From Lachnospiraceae bacterium AM93-12TA (lineage in GTDB: Bacteria; Bacillota; Clostridia; Lachnospirales; Lachnospiraceae), in contig JAQERH010000004.1 in assembly GCA_027698105.1 (NCBI GenBank), positions 1 to 64,000 on the forward strand: 64,000 nt of DNA, read 5' to 3'. The notes beneath the pieces are model-generated. The model searched no databases. It saw only the letters and a list, made by a program, of their open reading frames with translations, and had not been told where the DNA came from. The first letter of the stretch is position 1; every line of letters starts with the position of its first letter. Position numbers and translations under genes: made by a program. Positions 34,577-43,850 of this stretch are shown piece after piece.

Positions 34577-37500
34577 ATGCCTATCAAAGCAGACCAACTT
34601 CGAGAAAAAGAAGATTATCAAAAACTGATTATGGAACGCTTGCATGAAGACAATGGCTTCCGCATCCGTCCAAACACGGCATATAAGCCGGGATTGGCAA
34701 TGGACACCGAGATGCTTCTTGAGTTCCTGGAGGATACCCAGCACGATGAAATGGAACACCTGCGCCGTATGTATAAAGACCGTACAGAAGAAACGGTTAT
34801 AAATTACATCAATGCTGAAATCAACAAGGAAAGCCGTGGCTTAATTGATGTTATCAAGCACGGTGTTGAATTTGATAACGGCGCTACGCTTAAGTTGATG
34901 TATCGTAAACCGGACAGCACCATCAATACACAGGCTGTTGCTAATTACAAGAAGAATATCTTCTCCGTTATGGAGGAGGTATACCACAAAGCCGATGAGC
35001 GTGTGGATTTAGTTCTGTTCCTCAACGGTCTGGCTATCTTTGCGGTTGAATTGAAATGCAACACATCCGGTCAGACTTACAAAGATGCAATTAAACAATA
35101 TAAGGAAGAACGTGATTCCACTACCCGTCTGTTTAAGACCAAGGTTGGTGTTTTTGCTGCCTTTGCTATGGATTTGAACGAAGCGTATTTTACAACCGAA
35201 CTTAAAGGTGCTGATACCTTCTTTAATCCATTTAACATCGGTGAAAACTTCGGCAAAGGCAACCCTCATAATAAAAATGGTCTGAATGTTTCCTATATGT
35301 GGGAAAACATCTGGACTAAGGATAAAATTCTGTTCTTGATTGAGCGTTTTATTTATATCAAGAAGAAAGAAACCCGTAATGCCGACACCGGAAAAATCAA
35401 AAAATCCAAGGTGCTGATTTTCCCTCGTTTCCATCAGCTTCGTGCCGTGGAACGTGTTATGAACGATGTCATTATCAACCACACATCCTGCAACTATCTC
35501 ATCGAGCATTCTGCAGGCAGTGGTAAAACAGAAACCATTTCCTGGTTGGCTCATATACTGGCAACTGTGCATGATGCAAATAATGATAATGTATTTGATA
35601 CCGTTCTGATTATCACTGACCGTATCATCGTTGACCGACAGCTTCAGGATGCTATCCTTGGCATCGAGCATAAAAGTGGTCAGGTAAAGGTTATGGATGA
35701 CAAGTGCGATTCGGAAGATCTGGCAATCGCACTCGGTGGCAACACAAAGATTGTTGTTACTACAATCCATAAGTTCTACTATATCCTCAATAACAATCTG
35801 CTCGGCGACCTTAAGAATAAAAAATTCGCTGTACTGATTGATGAGGCGCACTCTTCCACCGAAGGCGTTTATATGCAGTCAGTTACCAATGTTCTGACCA
35901 ACGAGGAAGATGAAGAAGAAAAGACCGAAGAAGATAAAATGCTCGAAGAAATCCAGAAAAGCGGCAAGCAGAAAAATGTTTCTATGATTGCTTTTACTGC
36001 TACGCCTAAACCTGATACACTTCAGCTTTTCGGCACCCTTAACGCAGAGGGCAAGAAAGAATCCTTTGACCTGTATTCCATGAAACAGGCTATTGAAGAA
36101 GGATACATACTGAATGTTTTGGATAACTATGTTACCTGGAAAACCTACTGCCACATCAACAAAGCTATCGAAGATGACCCTGAACTTCAATCCATTGCTG
36201 CAAAACGCAAAATGGCTCGTTTCATCGATTTGCATGACACCAACATTGCCCAGAAGGTAGAAATCATCATCGAGCATTTCAGAGCCAATGTTGCAGGCTG
36301 CCTCGGTGGAAAAGCCAAAGCAATGGTAATTACATCCTCCCGCCCTGCTGCCGTTAAGTACAGACAAGAGTTTGAAAATTATATCCAGGCAAAGGGATAT
36401 TCAGGAATCAAAGCACTTGTGGCCTTTTCCGGCAAAGTAAAGCTGAACGATACCGAATATACTGAACCTGTTATGAACGGCTTTAAGGAAGAAGAACTAC
36501 GATATGAATTCGACCGTAGCTGCTACCAGGTGCTTATCGTTGCTGATAAATATCAGACCGGATTTGACCAACCTAAATTAGTGGCAATGTATGTGGACAA
36601 ACGCCTGCGTGGTGTACAGGCAGTACAGACACTCTCTCGCTTGAACAGAATTTGCCCTCCTTATGATAAAACCACCTTTGTCCTGGACTTCAAAAACAGC
36701 TACGATGATATCAAGGCAGCTTTTGAACCTTACTACAAGGATACTGTTTTATTCGAGACTATTTCGCCGTCCGACATTCGTGACCTCGACCGTGAGATTG
36801 ATGCCTACGAATTTTTGGACGCAGACGATATTGATGAATTTAACAGTTATCTGTATAAGGAAAACCGCACCTCAAAGGACAAGCAGCGTATGTGGGCATT
36901 GCTCGACAGTGCATTAAAGCTGATTACAAAGCGTCCTGAACTGGAGCAGATGGAAATCAAGATTACTATTCGCCGTTTCTTAAAGGGATATTGTTTCCTT
37001 ATCCAGGCTACGGCTTATGAAAATCTCGAATTCCATAAGAGATATAACTTCCTCTCCTACTTGATTAAGGAACTCAATCCTGGTGGCGGCGGAAACAACT
37101 TTGATATTGCGGACAAAATCACCGTGAGCGATTTTAGACAAAAGCAGATGGAGAAACACGAAGGCGAAGAAATCGAAGCCAAGCCAGAAGTAAAAATCAA
37201 GAAGCCAAAGCCTGCAAGTATTGAAGAAGAACAGAAAAAACTACTTTCCCAGATCATTGACGAGGTAAACGCTCTGTATGATAAAGACTATGAGCCGGAT
37301 TTCACTACGAAGGCGGCAATGCAAATCCGCGATCTTCTTTTGAAAAATCCTATACTCAAAGACCGTCTTGAAAAGAGCGCCAAGAATAACACCTTAAGTG
37401 AATTCAAATTCACATACGATGACTGCGTGCAGGACGCATTAGTAGAAGGCTATGACCAAAATGTTGATTTCTATACTCTTCTTTTGAACAACGAAGAAAT

Positions 37501-37654
37501 CAGAGCAAAATTCGCCAACGTATTTATGACTGAGGTGTATCGCATTTTGCGTGGTCCTGCAACTACTGTAAATTATACTGATATTATTAACAGCGTACCT
37601 CTTTCAAAGGTTGCTGAAGATACTGCCCCTTACGGCAACGATAAAAAAGACTAA
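34577..37654 (+). CDS. hsdR: Type I restriction endonuclease motor subunit
   Basis: 1025 aa. The N-terminal nuclease domain has Asp144 and Glu158-Leu-Lys160 (PD-(D/E)XK motif). The SF2 helicase/translocase has Walker A HSAGSGKT (311-318), DEAH (422-425) and SAT-like AFTATPK. A C-terminal helical region binds the methylase. AAGGAGG lies within the end of hsdS. All catalytic motifs are present, so restriction activity is likely. Confidence 0.95.
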   Translation: MPIKADQLREKEDYQKLIMERLHEDNGFRIRPNTAYKPGLAMDTEMLLEFLEDTQHDEMEHLRRMYKDRTEETVINYINAEINKESRGLIDVIKHGVEFDNGATLKLMYRKPDSTINTQAVANYKKNIFSVMEEVYHKADERVDLVLFLNGLAIFAVELKCNTSGQTYKDAIKQYKEERDSTTRLFKTKVGVFAAFAMDLNEAYFTTELKGADTFFNPFNIGENFGKGNPHNKNGLNVSYMWENIWTKDKILFLIERFIYIKKKETRNADTGKIKKSKVLIFPRFHQLRAVERVMNDVIINHTSCNYLIEHSAGSGKTETISWLAHILATVHDANNDNVFDTVLIITDRIIVDRQLQDAILGIEHKSGQVKVMDDKCDSEDLAIALGGNTKIVVTTIHKFYYILNNNLLGDLKNKKFAVLIDEAHSSTEGVYMQSVTNVLTNEEDEEEKTEEDKMLEEIQKSGKQKNVSMIAFTATPKPDTLQLFGTLNAEGKKESFDLYSMKQAIEEGYILNVLDNYVTWKTYCHINKAIEDDPELQSIAAKRKMARFIDLHDTNIAQKVEIIIEHFRANVAGCLGGKAKAMVITSSRPAAVKYRQEFENYIQAKGYSGIKALVAFSGKVKLNDTEYTEPVMNGFKEEELRYEFDRSCYQVLIVADKYQTGFDQPKLVAMYVDKRLRGVQAVQTLSRLNRICPPYDKTTFVLDFKNSYDDIKAAFEPYYKDTVLFETISPSDIRDLDREIDAYEFLDADDIDEFNSYLYKENRTSKDKQRMWALLDSALKLITKRPELEQMEIKITIRRFLKGYCFLIQATAYENLEFHKRYNFLSYLIKELNPGGGGNNFDIADKITVSDFRQKQMEKHEGEEIEAKPEVKIKKPKPASIEEEQKKLLSQIIDEVNALYDKDYEPDFTTKAAMQIRDLLLKNPILKDRLEKSAKNNTLSEFKFTYDDCVQDALVEGYDQNVDFYTLLLNNEEIRAKFANVFMTEVYRILRGPATTVNYTDIINSVPLSKVAEDTAPYGNDKKD

Positions 37655-37668
37655 CAGGAGGAACTCAT

Positions 37669-39165
37669 ATGGCCAAAAATCCATTTATGCACTTTGTTCA
37701 AGATTTGGAAAAAGAGGCCGAAGACTTCCTGCGTAAGTACGAATGTGCCGATGCTATAGACACTCCGAGATGTATCCCTATCCGCGATATTGCAACGAGA
37801 CTGATGTCTTTGGATATCGTGGATACGGAATATCTTTCCTATGATGGCAGCGTACAAGGTGCTATCGCCTTTACCAACGGCATAATAGATGTGTATGACT
37901 GGTCTACGGAGCAAAACATCGGATACGAAGTATCTCATCCTACACTATTTGTGGATGCAGACATTTTAAACATTGGTAGAGTCAATAACACAATAGCCCA
38001 TGAATGTTTTCATTGGTGGCGACATCGTAATTATTTCAACTTTAAACGCACTCATGAAAATGGTACCGAATTTGCGTTCCGTTGTAATAATCGCACTTCG
38101 CACTTCGGAAGTCTTCTCGGTGGGCAATGGTCTGACGAGGATAAAATGGAATGGCAGGCAAAGACCATCGCCCCTAAAATTTTGATGCCTCGTAATGCCT
38201 TTAGGAAAAAAGTTGATGAAACCTACAAACTGCTCTGTGGTAGCAACGGTCTGACCAAATTATCGGTTACCTCAAATGTTATCGATGCCGTTTCTGATTT
38301 TTTCGCTGTGTCCAAGCAGTCTGCTGCAATAAGAATGCTTGAGTTGGGATATCAAGAAGCCGAAGAATATTGCGGCACTGATGCCACAAGCAATGAAAGA
38401 GCGCCTCGGAGCAACAGAAAAGGGTCAACTGCAAAATATCATCTTAGACCCATTACTCGTATTCAAGCCTTTGAACTGTACTTCTCAAATGACTTACTTA
38501 AGGCGGCTTTAGATACAGGTGCTTTTCACTTTGCTGATGGTTATTTTGTTTTAAATGATTCTAAGTATTTACATACCAATGCCTCTGGCGAAAAAACGCT
38601 AACGGAATATGCGAAAAAGCATCTCACAGAATGTGTCCTCGATTTTTCCGTACGCTTGGTGCCAGATGGATTGATGCATGGACTTCCAAGCATCATGTAT
38701 CGTTCTGACAGTATTTTCCGTGAAGAATCAACCTTTGAGGCAAACACTCAAAACACTGAACTCTTCAATAAATCAAAAGATTTTGAAAAGAAACTCAAAC
38801 GTAGTCAAGCTACCGCTATTACCCCGGCGATGTGGATGAAGCAACGCATGGACGAGGAACATTGGTATGAAACGACCTTTGAAGCGAAAACTAAGCTTGA
38901 TAAAATGAATTTTTCTCGCGTCCAGGGTGGCACTCACAAATTCACAATGCGTCCTTTGGTTGCAATGGGAGTCGGATTATGTCTGGATGTATCAGAAATG
39001 GAAGAAGTGTTGAGCCTTGGTGGTATGACCTTTATCAAGGGCGACCGCGAACATGAAGCATACAAATATCTATTTACGGCCTTTTACGGCAAAGGCATCG
39101 ATGAATGTAATGAATTCTTACGAGAGGTAAATGTACCTCTCTTGGGAACACAGCAAAGATTATAA
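37669..39165 (+). CDS. ImmA/IrrE-like metallopeptidase, last gene of R-M operon
   Basis: 498 aa. The first half carries a zinc peptidase core of the ImmA/IrrE (DUF955) type: HECFH with His111, Glu112 and His115, and a downstream Glu161 in EWQAKTIAPKILMP as third ligand. The C-terminal 240 residues are a region I do not recognise, ending with a helical YKYLFTAFYGKGIDECNEFL. ImmA-type enzymes cleave repressors to induce mobile elements. It begins 14 nt after hsdR with AGGAGG, so it is cotranscribed with the restriction genes. A plausible substrate is the Phd-like protein at the operon head, but this is inference. Confidence 0.82.
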   Translation: MAKNPFMHFVQDLEKEAEDFLRKYECADAIDTPRCIPIRDIATRLMSLDIVDTEYLSYDGSVQGAIAFTNGIIDVYDWSTEQNIGYEVSHPTLFVDADILNIGRVNNTIAHECFHWWRHRNYFNFKRTHENGTEFAFRCNNRTSHFGSLLGGQWSDEDKMEWQAKTIAPKILMPRNAFRKKVDETYKLLCGSNGLTKLSVTSNVIDAVSDFFAVSKQSAAIRMLELGYQEAEEYCGTDATSNERAPRSNRKGSTAKYHLRPITRIQAFELYFSNDLLKAALDTGAFHFADGYFVLNDSKYLHTNASGEKTLTEYAKKHLTECVLDFSVRLVPDGLMHGLPSIMYRSDSIFREESTFEANTQNTELFNKSKDFEKKLKRSQATAITPAMWMKQRMDEEHWYETTFEAKTKLDKMNFSRVQGGTHKFTMRPLVAMGVGLCLDVSEMEEVLSLGGMTFIKGDREHEAYKYLFTAFYGKGIDECNEFLREVNVPLLGTQQRL

Positions 39166-39169
39166 AAGA

Positions 39170-39206
39170 AAAGGATTCACTAACCATCAAAGTTAATGAA
39201 TCCTTT
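39170..39206. terminator. Bidirectional terminator between convergent genes
   Basis: AAAGGATTCACTAAC (39170-39184) pairs with GTTAATGAATCCTTT (39192-39206) with one mismatch. It is flanked by A runs on one side and TATTTTATAA on the other, so it can stop both the restriction operon and the DUF4268 gene. Confidence 0.88.
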
Positions 39207-39209
39207 ATT

Positions 39210-40136
39210 TTATAAATATTTTTTGAACGCCTTCTTCATTTTGATTGCCATATCCATCATCCAATCGAACTGTTCCGACCAGGTATCCTTGTTTTCAAAA
39301 TCAACTGTCTTATACACCAAGATACGACTTGCCTTTTTCTCCGGTAGTTCATTCCATTCAAGCTGCACACCCATCTCTTGTTCAATGGCTGCTTTGTTGG
39401 AATGGAATTTATGATACAGTTCTTTGTCGTCAGAAATATACCATTCCACAAGAGCGTGGTTGTATTTTCTTATTTGCGACATACTGATGTGGCAAGCCGA
39501 GGAGCCAACGCTGAATGTCATCCAATGGTCTGTGCTTGCCTTCCTCTTATTGAACTGCTTTGCAAATGCATGATTTTGGAATGCATAGTCGTTGAAAGCA
39601 ACCCAATAGTCATATCTCGCTTGCAGCGTAGGGGAATTACTGGTGTTACGCTTGATTTCCTTTGTCCAGTCATTCGGCTTTTCTACCACTTCAAATTTAA
39701 CGGCAATATCAGAGCTTCCGATTTGATATAGCTTGATTTCTACCAGGAAGAAAGCAATATTCTCATCGGTGTGGTTATTCAGCCACTCAATTGCAGAGCG
39801 ATGTTCTTCTCTTGCTCTCTTTACAACCCAAATCACAATATCAGCAGATTTCCCGGATGCATATGTAATCAACTTGCCAAGGTGGTCATGGTTAGTATCT
39901 TCAAGCTGATTCTCGATGATGATTTTTCTGTCCGTTCCGGTTTCAGTTGCGTAGATATCCACATTGAAGTCACCAACACTGGACTCCGTCTCATCAACGG
40001 TTATCTCTAATCCAACGGCATCTGCCAACAGGGTAAGATTATCCTCTTCCGCAAGCCAAGGAGTAAAGTCTAACGCCTCATGCGGCCATACCTTTCGCAA
40101 ATCTTTTATTTCTTTAAGTTTTCCTAAATTTATCAT
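39210..40136 (-). CDS. DUF4268 protein with PD-(D/E)XK-type nuclease core
   Basis: 308 aa. A nuclease-like motif is visible: Asp60 (FNVDIYATE), then Glu75-Asn-Gln77 (IIIENQLE) and the following HDHLGKLITYASG, as in restriction-like endonuclease folds. The C-terminal half is the DUF4268 domain (YDYWVAFNDYA... WNELPEKKASRI). Such proteins often lie beside restriction systems; their targets are unknown. AGGAGG precedes ATG 40136. It converges on the metallopeptidase gene and has three 29-bp-period repeats in its upstream region. Confidence 0.8.
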   Translation of the reverse strand: MINLGKLKEIKDLRKVWPHEALDFTPWLAEEDNLTLLADAVGLEITVDETESSVGDFNVDIYATETGTDRKIIIENQLEDTNHDHLGKLITYASGKSADIVIWVVKRAREEHRSAIEWLNNHTDENIAFFLVEIKLYQIGSSDIAVKFEVVEKPNDWTKEIKRNTSNSPTLQARYDYWVAFNDYAFQNHAFAKQFNKRKASTDHWMTFSVGSSACHISMSQIRKYNHALVEWYISDDKELYHKFHSNKAAIEQEMGVQLEWNELPEKKASRILVYKTVDFENKDTWSEQFDWMMDMAIKMKKAFKKYL

Positions 40137-40171
40137 GGTGCTGTTCCTCCTTGTCGCAAGATAATCGTCTT

Positions 40172-40242
40172 ATCCACTCGACCTATTACAAAATCATCTT
40201 ATCAACTCAACCTTGCCCATTTTCAACCTGTCAACTCAACCT
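40172..40242. repeat. Three repeats of 29-bp period upstream of the DUF4268 gene
   Basis: The core TCMACTCRACCT ends at 40184, 40213 and 40242, exactly 29 bp apart. Read toward the DUF4268 gene each unit is AGGTYGAGTKGA. The first two also share TAAGAYGATT; the third diverges. They occupy the promoter-proximal region of the gene and the island's right edge, so they could be operators or recombinase/excision-factor sites. Confidence 0.7.
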
Positions 40243-40344
40243 ATCAATTCCGAAATAATTCAGCTGATAAATCTTCCGTTCGGCAGCCATCAAAAAATAT
40301 GCCACTTGCCCGGAAATGCCTTGTTTTCAAGCCTTTTTCGGTAT

Positions 40345-41850
40345 TTACTTCTGTACTTTTGACATCAAGACTACGCACTCGACGTGTCCGCTGTGCGGAA
40401 ACATATCCACGCATCTCACTCGCTCGGTCTCGTATCCCCGCTCCTCCAGGTACTTCACATCTCTCGCCAGGGTAGAAGAATTGCAGCTGACGTACACCAC
40501 CCGTTTCGGGGCCATCTTTACAATCGTCTCCAGACATTTCTCATCGCAGCCCTTTCTGGGCGGATCCACCACGATCACGTCTGCATAAATCTGGTTTCTC
40601 TCATACTGCTCCGGCAGCACTTCCTCAGCCTTTCCCACAAAAAACTCTACATTTTCCATGTGGTTCAGTCTGGCGTTCTCCCTGGCGTCATCAATAGCCT
40701 GAGGCACTATCTCCACCCCATACACCTGCTTCGCCTTCTGGGCCAGGAACAGAGAAATAGTTCCGATTCCACAATAGAGATCCCACACAGTCTCATTTCC
40801 CGTCAAATCAGCGTACTCCAGAGCTGTGCCGTAAAGGCGCTCTGTCTGCACAGGATTCACCTGGTAAAAGGACAGAGGAGAAATTCTGTACTGAACCGCT
40901 CCGATGTAATCGGTAATATGCCCTTCTCCCCAGAGATTGATCAGTTCCTTTCCCAGAATTACGTTTGTCTTTTCCTGATTCACATTCAGGGAAATGCTGG
41001 TCATGCCGGGAATCTCCAGCAAACGCTCCGTAAAAACCTGCTGCCCCGGCAGCTTCCTTCCGTTGATCACCAGGCAGACCATGAGCTCTCCTGTCTGAAA
41101 GCCCTTGCGGATCAGCACATGACGGACCAGACCTCTGTGAGTTTCCTCATCATAGGGTTCTATTTTATATTCTTCCATGAAATTTCTAATAATTGATAAA
41201 ATTTCTCTGTTTTCCTCTACCCCCAGAAGGCAGTCTTCCTGCTCCACAATATCGTGAGTCCGTCCTGCATAGAATCCGGTCACAATCTTTCCATCCTTAT
41301 TCCTTCCAAAGGGGAACTGAGCCTTATTCCTGTACCGCCAGGGATGTTCCATGCCGATTATAGGCTCCATCCTGACAGTTTCTGCTCTGCGCTCCTCCTT
41401 TACACTAAAGTCTCTGGTATTTCCTTCCTGGCTTTCCTGTGTCTCTTTGGCCCGCTGTTCCGCCGTCTGTTCCATCATTTTCTCCGTTGTCTCGTCCCTG
41501 TCCGGAAGAAGCAGATTAGAAAGTCCTCCGATTCGTTTCAGATTGTTGTAGACCTTTCTCTCCTTCAGCCTCAGCTGCTCCTGGTAATCCACTGCCTGAA
41601 TCTGGCAGCCGCCGCAGCGGCGGGCGGAAGGACATTTCTCCTGTACTCTGTACTCAGACGGCTCGATGACGCGGATTAACCGGGCGAAGCCGTACTGCTT
41701 CTTCATCTTCGTCACGCCGGCCTCAATCACATCGCCGATCACCGCGTCCTTCACAAACCAGATATAGCCGTCCAGCCGCCCGATTCCCTCTCCGTTTTCT
41801 CCCATATCTTCTATTTTAAGTACAAACCTGTCGTTCTTTTTCATCTCCAA
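40345..41850 (-). CDS. rlmCD: 23S rRNA (uracil-5-)-methyltransferase RlmCD/RumA type
   Basis: 501 aa. N-terminal TRAM RNA-binding domain (IEDMGENGEGIGRLDGY), an iron-sulfur Cys cluster CPSARRCGGC (Cys73, 79, 82) and a C-terminal SAM methyltransferase with YCGIGTISLFLA, VVDPPRKGC and catalytic Cys456 in YVSCNSSTLARD. It methylates U747/U1939-type positions in 23S rRNA. A hydrophilic insert of about 45 residues (about 110-160) is unusual. Start TTG 41850 or ATG 41844; spacing favours TTG. The 3' end of this gene (rum) is a known integration site for streptococcal mef phages and ICEs, and here the island lies directly behind its stop codon. Confidence 0.94.
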   Translation of the reverse strand: MEMKKNDRFVLKIEDMGENGEGIGRLDGYIWFVKDAVIGDVIEAGVTKMKKQYGFARLIRVIEPSEYRVQEKCPSARRCGGCQIQAVDYQEQLRLKERKVYNNLKRIGGLSNLLLPDRDETTEKMMEQTAEQRAKETQESQEGNTRDFSVKEERRAETVRMEPIIGMEHPWRYRNKAQFPFGRNKDGKIVTGFYAGRTHDIVEQEDCLLGVEENREILSIIRNFMEEYKIEPYDEETHRGLVRHVLIRKGFQTGELMVCLVINGRKLPGQQVFTERLLEIPGMTSISLNVNQEKTNVILGKELINLWGEGHITDYIGAVQYRISPLSFYQVNPVQTERLYGTALEYADLTGNETVWDLYCGIGTISLFLAQKAKQVYGVEIVPQAIDDARENARLNHMENVEFFVGKAEEVLPEQYERNQIYADVIVVDPPRKGCDEKCLETIVKMAPKRVVYVSCNSSTLARDVKYLEERGYETERVRCVDMFPHSGHVECVVLMSKVQK

Positions 41851-41962
41851 TGTTTTCTGGTCCTTTCCTCTTTGTCCTTCCCGCTTGATCCTTACCGCTT
41901 CCTATCACTGCCTCTTTCCGCCGACAAAGGCAGCCTGTTTCCAGGCTCTCTGAATCCTGATT

Positions 41963-42565
41963 TTATCTGTACGCCGCTCTCTCTCCGCCGATACACTTCA
42001 GCCTCGTTCTGGCGCAGGTCACATGGGCGCTTCCAATCTCCCGCACAGAGGTGCGGACCGGCACTGCTACCGGACGCAGGTGCATTCCAATGAAGGTATC
42101 TCCGATGTCAATGCCGCCGTGGGCCTGAATCCGCTCCACTGCCGCCGCATTCTGGAAAGCCCCGAAAGCCGCTGTAGCAAAGGATCCCCCCGCTTTCAGC
42201 TGAGGCACTACATTTACCTGCTCCAGTCCGTATTTCTCAGCGCAGGCCTCCTCCACAATGAGAGCCCTGTTTAAATGCTCACAGCACTGGGCAGCCAGGT
42301 AAAGTCCTCTCTTCTGCGTTTCCTGGTAAATCTCTTCAAACACAGCCAGTCCGATCTCCCGGCTGGAATAGGAACCGATTCTGTGGGCCTCAATCTCGCT
42401 GGAAGAGCATCCCACTACCAGGATCTGTCCCTCCTTCATGCCGGCCGCCTCAAAAAACTCTCCTAACAGCTGCCTTACCTGCCCTCTGATTTTCTCCATT
42501 TCAGCCTTATCTGCTGCCTCCTCTGCCATGCCCGTTCCAATAATATCTGTTTTCCTCTCTTCCAT
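41963..42565 (-). CDS. UPF0340 / TIGR01440 family protein
   Basis: 200 aa, conserved in Firmicutes, function unknown. Family signatures are ILVVGCSSSEIEAHRIGSYS, AAQCCEHLNRALIVEE and GGIDIGDTFIGMHLRPVAVP. The last 20 residues (TCARTRLKCIGGERAAYR) are Arg-rich. It sits between aroC and rlmCD in the same orientation, 108 nt after aroC, suggesting a shared operon. Confidence 0.88.
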   Translation of the reverse strand: MEERKTDIIGTGMAEEAADKAEMEKIRGQVRQLLGEFFEAAGMKEGQILVVGCSSSEIEAHRIGSYSSREIGLAVFEEIYQETQKRGLYLAAQCCEHLNRALIVEEACAEKYGLEQVNVVPQLKAGGSFATAAFGAFQNAAAVERIQAHGGIDIGDTFIGMHLRPVAVPVRTSVREIGSAHVTCARTRLKCIGGERAAYR

Positions 42566-42624
42566 TCTGACTTCCTCCTGTCTTTTCTTTATTTTGTAAA
42601 TCCGCCTTTTCTCTCTCTGCCAAA

Positions 42625-42662
42625 AGAAGATGCGGCATATCCCAACGTATGCGGCATCTTCT
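42625..42662 (-). terminator. Terminator after aroC
   Basis: AGAAGATGCGGCATA (42625-42639) pairs with TATGCGGCATCTTCT (42648-42662) in 14 of 15 positions with an 8-nt loop, directly after the aroC stop on the minus strand, followed by TTTTGG. It probably reduces read-through into the UPF0340 gene. Confidence 0.75.
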
Positions 42663-42673
42663 CTATTGTTTTC

Positions 42674-43789
42674 CTATACTGGCATCAGCCTCTGATAAAA
42701 CTCTCTGACCCGATCCACTCTGGCGCCCATGTTTACAAGCATCATATCGGCTGCTGTAAAGGCCGCCATGGCCTCTACCACCACGACAGCCCTGGGCACG
42801 ATAATCGGATCGTGGCGTCCCTTGATTTCCAGCTCTGTCTCCTCACCTCTGCAGTTCACTGTATGCTGAGGTGCTGCAATAGATGGAGTCGGCTTAAAGG
42901 CCGCCCGGAATACGATCTCGCTTCCATCGCTGATTCCTCCCAGAATTCCTCCGGAATGATTCGTCTGCTTGACAGTCCTGCCATCCTGGTCAAGGGTGAA
43001 CGCATCGTTGTTTTCACTTCCCACAGAAGCCGCCGCGCTAAATCCGTCTCCAATCTCAAAGCCCTTCACCGCTCCGATGGAGCAGACAGCCTTAGCCAGA
43101 TTGGCGCTCAGCTTATCAAATACCGGTTCTCCTATCCCTGCAGGCATTCCTGTGATTCTGCACTCCACAACACCCCCGGCTGAGTCCCGCTCTGCCATTT
43201 TCACATCTAAAAACTGCTCCGCCGCTTTTGCCGCTTCTGAATCCGGCATACAAAGCCTGTTCTCACGGGCTGCCTGAAGGTCAAACCGCTCCGGCGATAT
43301 CTGCACAGGTCCAATCTGTCTGGTATACGCCGTTACTGTAATGCCCAGCTCCTTTAACAGTTTCGCCGCCACTGCCCCGGCAGCTACACGGCCAATGGTC
43401 TCCCGGCCGGAGGAGCGTCCTCCGCCCCGGTAATCCCGAAAACCGTATTTCTGATCAAAGGTGTAGTCTGCATGTCCTGGTCTATAACAGGACGCTATCT
43501 CTCCGTAATCCCTGGATCGCTGATCCTGGTTTCTCACCATCATGGAAATTGGGGTTCCTGTAGTTTTCCCCTCAAACACTCCTGACAGAATCTCCACCTG
43601 ATCGCCCTCGTTTCGCTTGGTGGAATATTTTCCCTGTCCCGGCTTTCTTCTGTCCAGATATTCCTGAATATCTGCCTCGCAGAGGGCAAGCCCTGCAGGA
43701 CATCCGTCTACCGTCACTCCCAGGGCCGGGCCGTGGGATTCTCCCCAGGTTGTCATTCTAAGAATTGTGCCAAATGTCGATCCCGCCAT
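42674..43789 (-). CDS. aroC: Chorismate synthase
   Basis: 371-aa FMN-dependent enzyme making chorismate from 5-enolpyruvylshikimate-3-phosphate, the last shikimate step. Conserved GESHGPALG (N-terminus), RSSGRETIGRVAAGA and the C-terminal GGISDGSEIVFRAAFKPTPS, followed by DPIIVPRA, are present. Length and ends are normal. No other aro gene lies in the window. Confidence 0.97.
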   Translation of the reverse strand: MAGSTFGTILRMTTWGESHGPALGVTVDGCPAGLALCEADIQEYLDRRKPGQGKYSTKRNEGDQVEILSGVFEGKTTGTPISMMVRNQDQRSRDYGEIASCYRPGHADYTFDQKYGFRDYRGGGRSSGRETIGRVAAGAVAAKLLKELGITVTAYTRQIGPVQISPERFDLQAARENRLCMPDSEAAKAAEQFLDVKMAERDSAGGVVECRITGMPAGIGEPVFDKLSANLAKAVCSIGAVKGFEIGDGFSAAASVGSENNDAFTLDQDGRTVKQTNHSGGILGGISDGSEIVFRAAFKPTPSIAAPQHTVNCRGEETELEIKGRHDPIIVPRAVVVVEAMAAFTAADMMLVNMGARVDRVREFYQRLMPV

Positions 43790-43850
43790 CGCTTCGCTGA
43801 TCCTCCTTACGCTCTTCTGGCCTTCCGCCTGTTCTTCCTGTTCCGTCTTC

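Larger units (their letters stand above)
1..40300. mobile_element. Accessory island (prophage, resistance module, type I R-M)
   Basis: All genes from the window start to just before rlmCD are mobile or defence genes: IS30 transposase, serine recombinases, mef(A)-msr(D), phage late genes and a type I restriction system. From about 40.34 kb onward the genes are housekeeping genes with visibly more GC-rich codon use. The right edge falls between the DUF4268 gene and the rlmCD stop codon. The left edge is not in the window, so the total size and the attachment sites cannot be read. The island may be a composite of several insertions rather than a single element. Confidence 0.75.

Noticed and set aside
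35009..35851. Minus-strand frame inside hsdR
   Set aside because: It lies over the helicase motifs of hsdR and has no protein features of its own.
40172..40242. CRISPR-like array
   Set aside because: Only three units with a conserved core of about 12 bp, no cas genes, and partial similarity in the spacer positions of the first two units.
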